Shown piece after piece: positions 60,175-64,000 of a stretch of 64,000 nt of DNA. How positions within the stretch are numbered: the stretch's first letter is position 1; the number at the start of each line of letters is the position of its first letter. The notes under the pieces are model-generated. The model made no database searches. It saw only the letters and a list, made by a program, of their open reading frames with translations, and was not told where the DNA came from. The position numbers and the translations under genes were made by a program. Where the stretch lies: the NCBI GenBank assembly GCA_005406025.1, contig BGZK01000544.1:62001-126000 (forward strand), in the 5' to 3' direction. Source of the stretch: Eumeta japonica (lineage: Eukaryota; Arthropoda; Insecta; Lepidoptera; Psychidae).

Positions 60175-60900
60175 ATTCAAAAACTTGTTGCCATTTTGTA
60201 GGTAGTGACATAATCCCATTGCTATAGGAATTTTGGAACTACTGATCAATAAACTATAATTGTTCTGACAGTCCTCCCGTGATGTTAACCTAATACTACT
60301 TAAAGAATTATGAAGAGACTGAAACAAGTGAAAATCTGAGAGTAAAGATCAGGGCTATAAGGTGGATGCATTACCACTTTCCAACCAAACACTCTCAATA
60401 TTTGCTGAGTAGCTAAATATGTGTATGACGCGAGATCATCATGATAAAAAACCGCACCCTTTCAGTTGATTAATTCCGTCTATTTTTTTTTTCAACTTCT
60501 TGCTTAAGTTTCATCAGCTGTTAGTAGTAGATATCCGAATTGATGGTTATGCCCTATAGTAAACGCTCATAATGAATGAATAATGAACTTCCAATCCCAC
60601 CATACACATAGCATCTACTCATTGCGAGTTAAACCAGGTTTTGCTGTAGTCTATGGAGCTTGCTTGCCTTCCGAGACAATCGTGCTTCTCTTATCGACAT
60701 TCAATAAGATCCATTTTATTTTACACATTAGATCGATTCACGAATTTTTTTTTTGCAGTTTATGTAGAATTTTTCCTTTTTCAGTAATAAAAATTCGATG
60801 TATCGAATTTATACATTATATTCACTCATTTTGGTGGACAGAAAAACAATATAAAAATGGCGGGACACCGATTATACTTTTCATTTTTTTTTAAGTGTCA
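60175..60900 (-). pseudogene. Second mariner-type transposase relic
   Basis: Minus-strand pieces in shifting frames: KWILLNVDKR (near 60,718), TTAKPGLTRNE then a stop, MLCVWWDWK (60,612-60,586 region), ITINSDIYY, EVEKKN, RVFGWKVVMHPPYSPDL, LTSREDCQNN, and YSNGIMSLPTKWQQVFE (60,228-60,178), then a stop where Gln is expected and N-x-IY. This is the order of motifs in mariner transposases of the SETMAR/Mos1 type. The first catalytic Asp region (normally a DEKWI-like motif) reads KIKWI, so that Asp is lost. The HDN region is also corrupted. It is clearly a different copy and subfamily from the 39-kb relic. Confidence 0.75.
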
Positions 60901-62086
60901 GCTGTTTCATGGTATAAAAACTATCCAACTAGCCAACAAACAGCACAACTAAAGAAATTTTAATGCAATTTTTAACTTATAAACTACGAATAAAATATTT
61001 CCTCGACCTAATAAATATGTTGCATTTTGAAAGACTAAAGCGGCTCAACAGAATACAATTAAATACTTATCAATTAATCTGTTTCAATGCATTTTAACTA
61101 CTGTGATCGCTGTTCAATAATATGTTATATCTGTAGTTATCTAACAACTTACTCTTCATACAAAAGTGGTGATAAAAATTACTGTGTCATTGTCATTATT
61201 ACTTGTGACTAGATTGAGAAGAATATAAGTGGTGCTTAGTGATTAAAAACATATCATATCTTATGATTATTTTTCAGAGGGGTCTGCAGAGACCACAAAT
61301 TTCAACTTGATACTATTTCACTCGCCTCTTTTATTTAGTGAAATATTTGCCGTCATTCCATTTAAGTTCTTTCATTTCGGATGCTTATGATCTAAACTAT
61401 CAGTAATATGCCTTCACTTGGTCTCCTCCCTTTTCATCAATCTCCTCTCCATCAGATATACTATTTCTACTCAAAAGCCATTAACGTACTGGTGAATCCT
61501 CTGGAGTTGTGAGTGTCCATGGGTCGCGATAACTAACTGCGTGCTCTGTGGTGATTCACAAGTTCGTCCTTCCTTTGAAATTGCTATTAAAATAATTTAT
61601 ATAAGATTTTTATAGCGCCTTTTACTAGAAACGCTTTTTACATACTTCTTCTTTCGTGGTACGCACACGCTATATAGATTTATTTCGTCAATCTCCAATT
61701 ATGTATCTTTTTTTCCATATTTTGGCCAAAGCACCTTTCTCTTATCTACTCTTGTTACATCTACTTTCAAAGCATATAGTTCTCTGATATGCCCATATTT
61801 TAAATTTTATCTTTCAAATGTATTACAAACACATACTACGCGCAAATACAGCATCTGCATTGTACTATTTGTACTTTCATGTTTCTTTCGCTCCCCTGAA
61901 CATTCACCGTTGTACGTACGGAAATGTGAGAAGAAGAACTCAATTATGTAAGGAAAGGAAAGGAATATTTAAATATGAGGCATTTAAAAAAGAAAACTAT
62001 ACATTTAAATAAAACAATGTTCAGAAGAATCTAAGTATTATATTATATATTTGATACCAATGAAACAGTGTTTTTTTACAAATTTA
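60901..62086. other. AT-rich DNA with a possible LINE/SINE tail
   Basis: GAGTTGTGAGTGTCCATGGG near 61,503 resembles the 3' end of a dispersed lepidopteran retroelement (a TGCAGGTGTCCATGGGC-type phrase). Nothing else is recognisable. Confidence 0.4.
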
Positions 62087-62088
62087 TT
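62083..62088 (-). terminator. Poly(A) signal overlapping the stop codon
   Basis: The minus strand reads TAATAAA across the TAA stop of the 7TM ORF (stop 62,087-62,089; AATAAA 62,088-62,083). An overlap of stop and polyadenylation signal implies a very short 3' UTR if it is used. Confidence 0.45.
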
Positions 62089-62959
62089 ACAACAATGATA
62101 TTAGTCTGTTGGATACTTTCCTGTTGCGGTGCTCTTTCCACAAGTCTTTGATCGCTTTATTCTTAAAAGCGAACAGTACGTCACAAGTCATCGTTTGCAC
62201 TATATACAGCATCCCAGAAATTATCAACTGAACACTCATCCTTTTATAATAATACCCAAAGACGTACAGTAATAACATTGGGAAACCACTGATGAAAAAT
62301 GCTAACGTGGCTATTTGAAATTTTGCGCATTTGTTTTGAGTTACATGCTTTTTTAAATCTAACTTTTCTCCCTTCACTAACGAATATACAACTGCCATAT
62401 AGAGCATGAAATTTATTATTATAATAAGTATTTTAAAAATTTTTTTATCCTTTACATATACGAAAAGTTGTGTAATCCACATCGAGTACACTAAATCGAT
62501 TAACGAGGGCGCGGAAATGAGCAGCGGCAACCCCCACGCGAAAAGCGTTGCCTTCAGGAATCTTCTTGTAGGCCATTTTTTGAATATCTTCACTAGAGTC
62601 ATGTAATACATCATGGACCCAATCATGAGCCAACAATACATAACGTCTTGCAGCACAAGCTCGAAGATATCGGTATACATCTTATATTTTATATAAAACT
62701 CAAAATACCGCAAATAAAGTATTAATTTTGTAATAAATGTTACATAATACAATGCATAACTCAATATAATATTTGTAAATACATAGTTCTTGAAAGACCT
62801 CCATTTGGGTATAAAAATCCACGTGATGACGCAACGCAGTGAAGCCACAACGGAGCTTACAGCGCCTATACACGAACAAAATGCCAAAATAATAGCTTCT
62901 ATTAATATAATTATATTTTCATTAATTACTTCATCTACTGTATCGGTTGCGTTGTTCAT
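62087..62959 (-). CDS. Seven-transmembrane protein, class B GPCR-like
   Basis: An intact 290-codon frame with seven hydrophobic segments at about residues 14-45, 58-81, 95-125, 132-160, 174-194, 217-241 and 244-268. Segment 4 contains AWGLPLLI (WGLP at 142-145), resembling the GWGxP TM4 signature of class B (secretin, Methuselah-like and adhesion) receptors. Segment 3 ends in YYMTLVKIF, like the YLYxLLVxVF of that class. After segment 7 comes a basic tail (FAFKNKAIKDLWKEH). The N-terminus has only about 13 residues before TM1, with a possible N-glycosylation site (N3-A-T), so the ligand-binding ectodomain usual for the class is absent. Extracellular loop 2 lacks the usual Cys. The start is supported by an in-frame TGA at 62,984-62,986 and by A at -3. 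An acceptor-like CTTAG just upstream means an upstream spliced exon cannot be excluded. Plasma-membrane receptor function is inferred. An insect chemoreceptor (Or/Gr) fits less well. Confidence 0.6.
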   Translation of the reverse strand: MNNATDTVDEVINENIIILIEAIILAFCSCIGAVSSVVASLRCVITWIFIPKWRSFKNYVFTNIILSYALYYVTFITKLILYLRYFEFYIKYKMYTDIFELVLQDVMYCWLMIGSMMYYMTLVKIFKKWPTRRFLKATLFAWGLPLLISAPSLIDLVYSMWITQLFVYVKDKKIFKILIIIINFMLYMAVVYSLVKGEKLDLKKHVTQNKCAKFQIATLAFFISGFPMLLLYVFGYYYKRMSVQLIISGMLYIVQTMTCDVLFAFKNKAIKDLWKEHRNRKVSNRLISLL

Positions 62960-64000
62960 ATTGACTGTTACTAAGCAATGAGTTCATACACGATATAGTT
63001 ATTATTCCAATATTTATTTAAGCAATGTAAATTAATGCCTTTTCATTACAGGTTAAGGTGGAGTTGTATGCATGCGACAAACGTTAAATGTCGTGTCCAA
63101 GGTTGGTGACGGTTACGAGTAATATTAAGTATGCAGTAATACAGAACAAGTACACCTTTTACCTAACTACAGTTATTCGTCACATATACTCTACGCTGAT
63201 CATAAAACGATGATGTCTGTCTAACACTAGGTGATACTTCTACTTTTTATTTCATATTCATTCTTACGCTTAATATATTCATTTTTACTTGCATTTTATG
63301 TAATCTATTACTTAGAGTAATTATTTTGTAATATGTGGTTTACACTTATGCAAGTAATGGCATTGAATGTTTTTGCACAAATATAAAATATTTATATTGT
63401 CATTGCCATTATTCTTCCTTGTCATAAGTAGTTGTCTCTGAATTTTCGACATAAATGTAATTTACTTATTCTTCAAACAAATAAGTTGCGAAAAGACATG
63501 CTCTATTTTTAAAATAAATACATATAATAACTTGTCATTCATATCAAACGATTTCAAATACGATCGTTATAATTTGTACATAAAATTTCGTCTTGATTAC
63601 AAAACACGGAAACTTATATTTTATTTTAAAATTTGGTTACGTTAGTTAGTAAGGTACTAAAGCTTCTATAATCAAATAATATTGTCTTCTAGACCAATTA
63701 ATTATTGAAATTTTCCTCGCATTTATATTATATGTATATATGTATAACCATCATAAGGATACGTTTATAATAATTCTCTCTTAGAATCGATATATTCATT
63801 TCTTTAAACACAAATTATTTTGTAAACGACAAAATTTGCGAGCGCATCGAAATCCGTTAAGACAATCTGAAAAATCAGGTCAATCATTTAGTTACTTTTA
63901 CTAGAAACAATGTAATTTATACAACAACTACTTCCTTGTACTTCCTTGACTAAGTTTTGTTTTGCGACTGTGCTCTTTGACGACAGATGGCAGAAATGCA
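62960..64000. other. Upstream flank of the 7TM gene, AT-rich
   Basis: AT-rich DNA with no recognised exon or element. It would contain the promoter and any 5' exon of the 7TM gene. No convincing TATA/initiator pair was picked out. The last bases include a GATGGCAG string. Confidence 0.5.

Noticed and set aside
62406..62606. Plus-strand ORFs across the 7TM gene
   Set aside because: Antisense shadows of the 290-codon frame.

Overview
The window looks like A+T-rich, gene-poor insect nuclear DNA, most likely from a moth or butterfly (Lepidoptera). The evidence is indirect: a tRNA-derived SINE of the type common in lepidopteran genomes (2.03-2.33 kb), a Helitron with a CTAG end, mariner, hAT and RTE relics, 3' tails of Jockey/CR1-like LINEs, and short dispersed repeats I associate with moths and butterflies. 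There is no bacterial gene organisation, no rRNA and no CRISPR array. Family assignments come from reading motifs; no database search was possible.

Only one intact, plausibly functional host-type ORF is visible: a 290-codon single-exon seven-transmembrane protein on the minus strand (62,087-62,959). Its TM4 carries a WGLP motif like that of class B (secretin/Methuselah/adhesion) GPCRs, but it has no ectodomain. All other recognisable coding sequence is transposon-derived and broken.

Layout. 0-18 kb: mostly AT-rich intergenic or intronic DNA with a SINE, a 46-bp perfect palindrome plus second hairpin (4.88-5.0 kb), and several CpG/GC-rich blocks without credible ORFs (5.0, 7.6-8.1, 8.9-10.1, 12.8, 16.2, 17.9 kb). 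18.5-19.3 kb: a small repeat cluster (hAT MITE, RTE/SINE-like piece, LINE 3' tail). 20.5 kb: the most GC-rich island, with a G-quadruplex motif and a perfect CRE. 25.6-27.3 kb: a decayed gag-only LTR retrotransposon with a primer-binding site matching tRNA-Leu. 28.3-28.6 kb: another GC-rich block. 29.6-30.0 kb: RTE-type LINE C-terminus. 33-35.5 kb: dispersed repeats, two copies in inverted orientation. 36.9-42.3 kb: a dense transposon graveyard made of a reverse-transcriptase tail fragment, a 1.0-kb Helitron with both ends, a mariner transposase relic and a LINE whose 5' part is inverted (twin-priming structure) and which abuts the mariner. 43.3-43.6 kb: a cluster of homeodomain-like motifs. 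44.6-55.8 kb: hairpins, a 236-bp MITE with 56-bp inverted repeats, CTCF-like motifs and GC blocks. 57.0-57.3 kb: GC-rich block. 58.4-59.3 kb: dispersed repeat. 60.2-60.9 kb: a second mariner relic. 62-63 kb: the 7TM gene.

The spaced GC-rich, non-coding, homeodomain-motif-bearing blocks in a large gene-free stretch suggest regulatory DNA of a developmental gene lying outside the window, or a very long intron. That is inference. Short spliced exons of a host gene cannot be excluded by eye.
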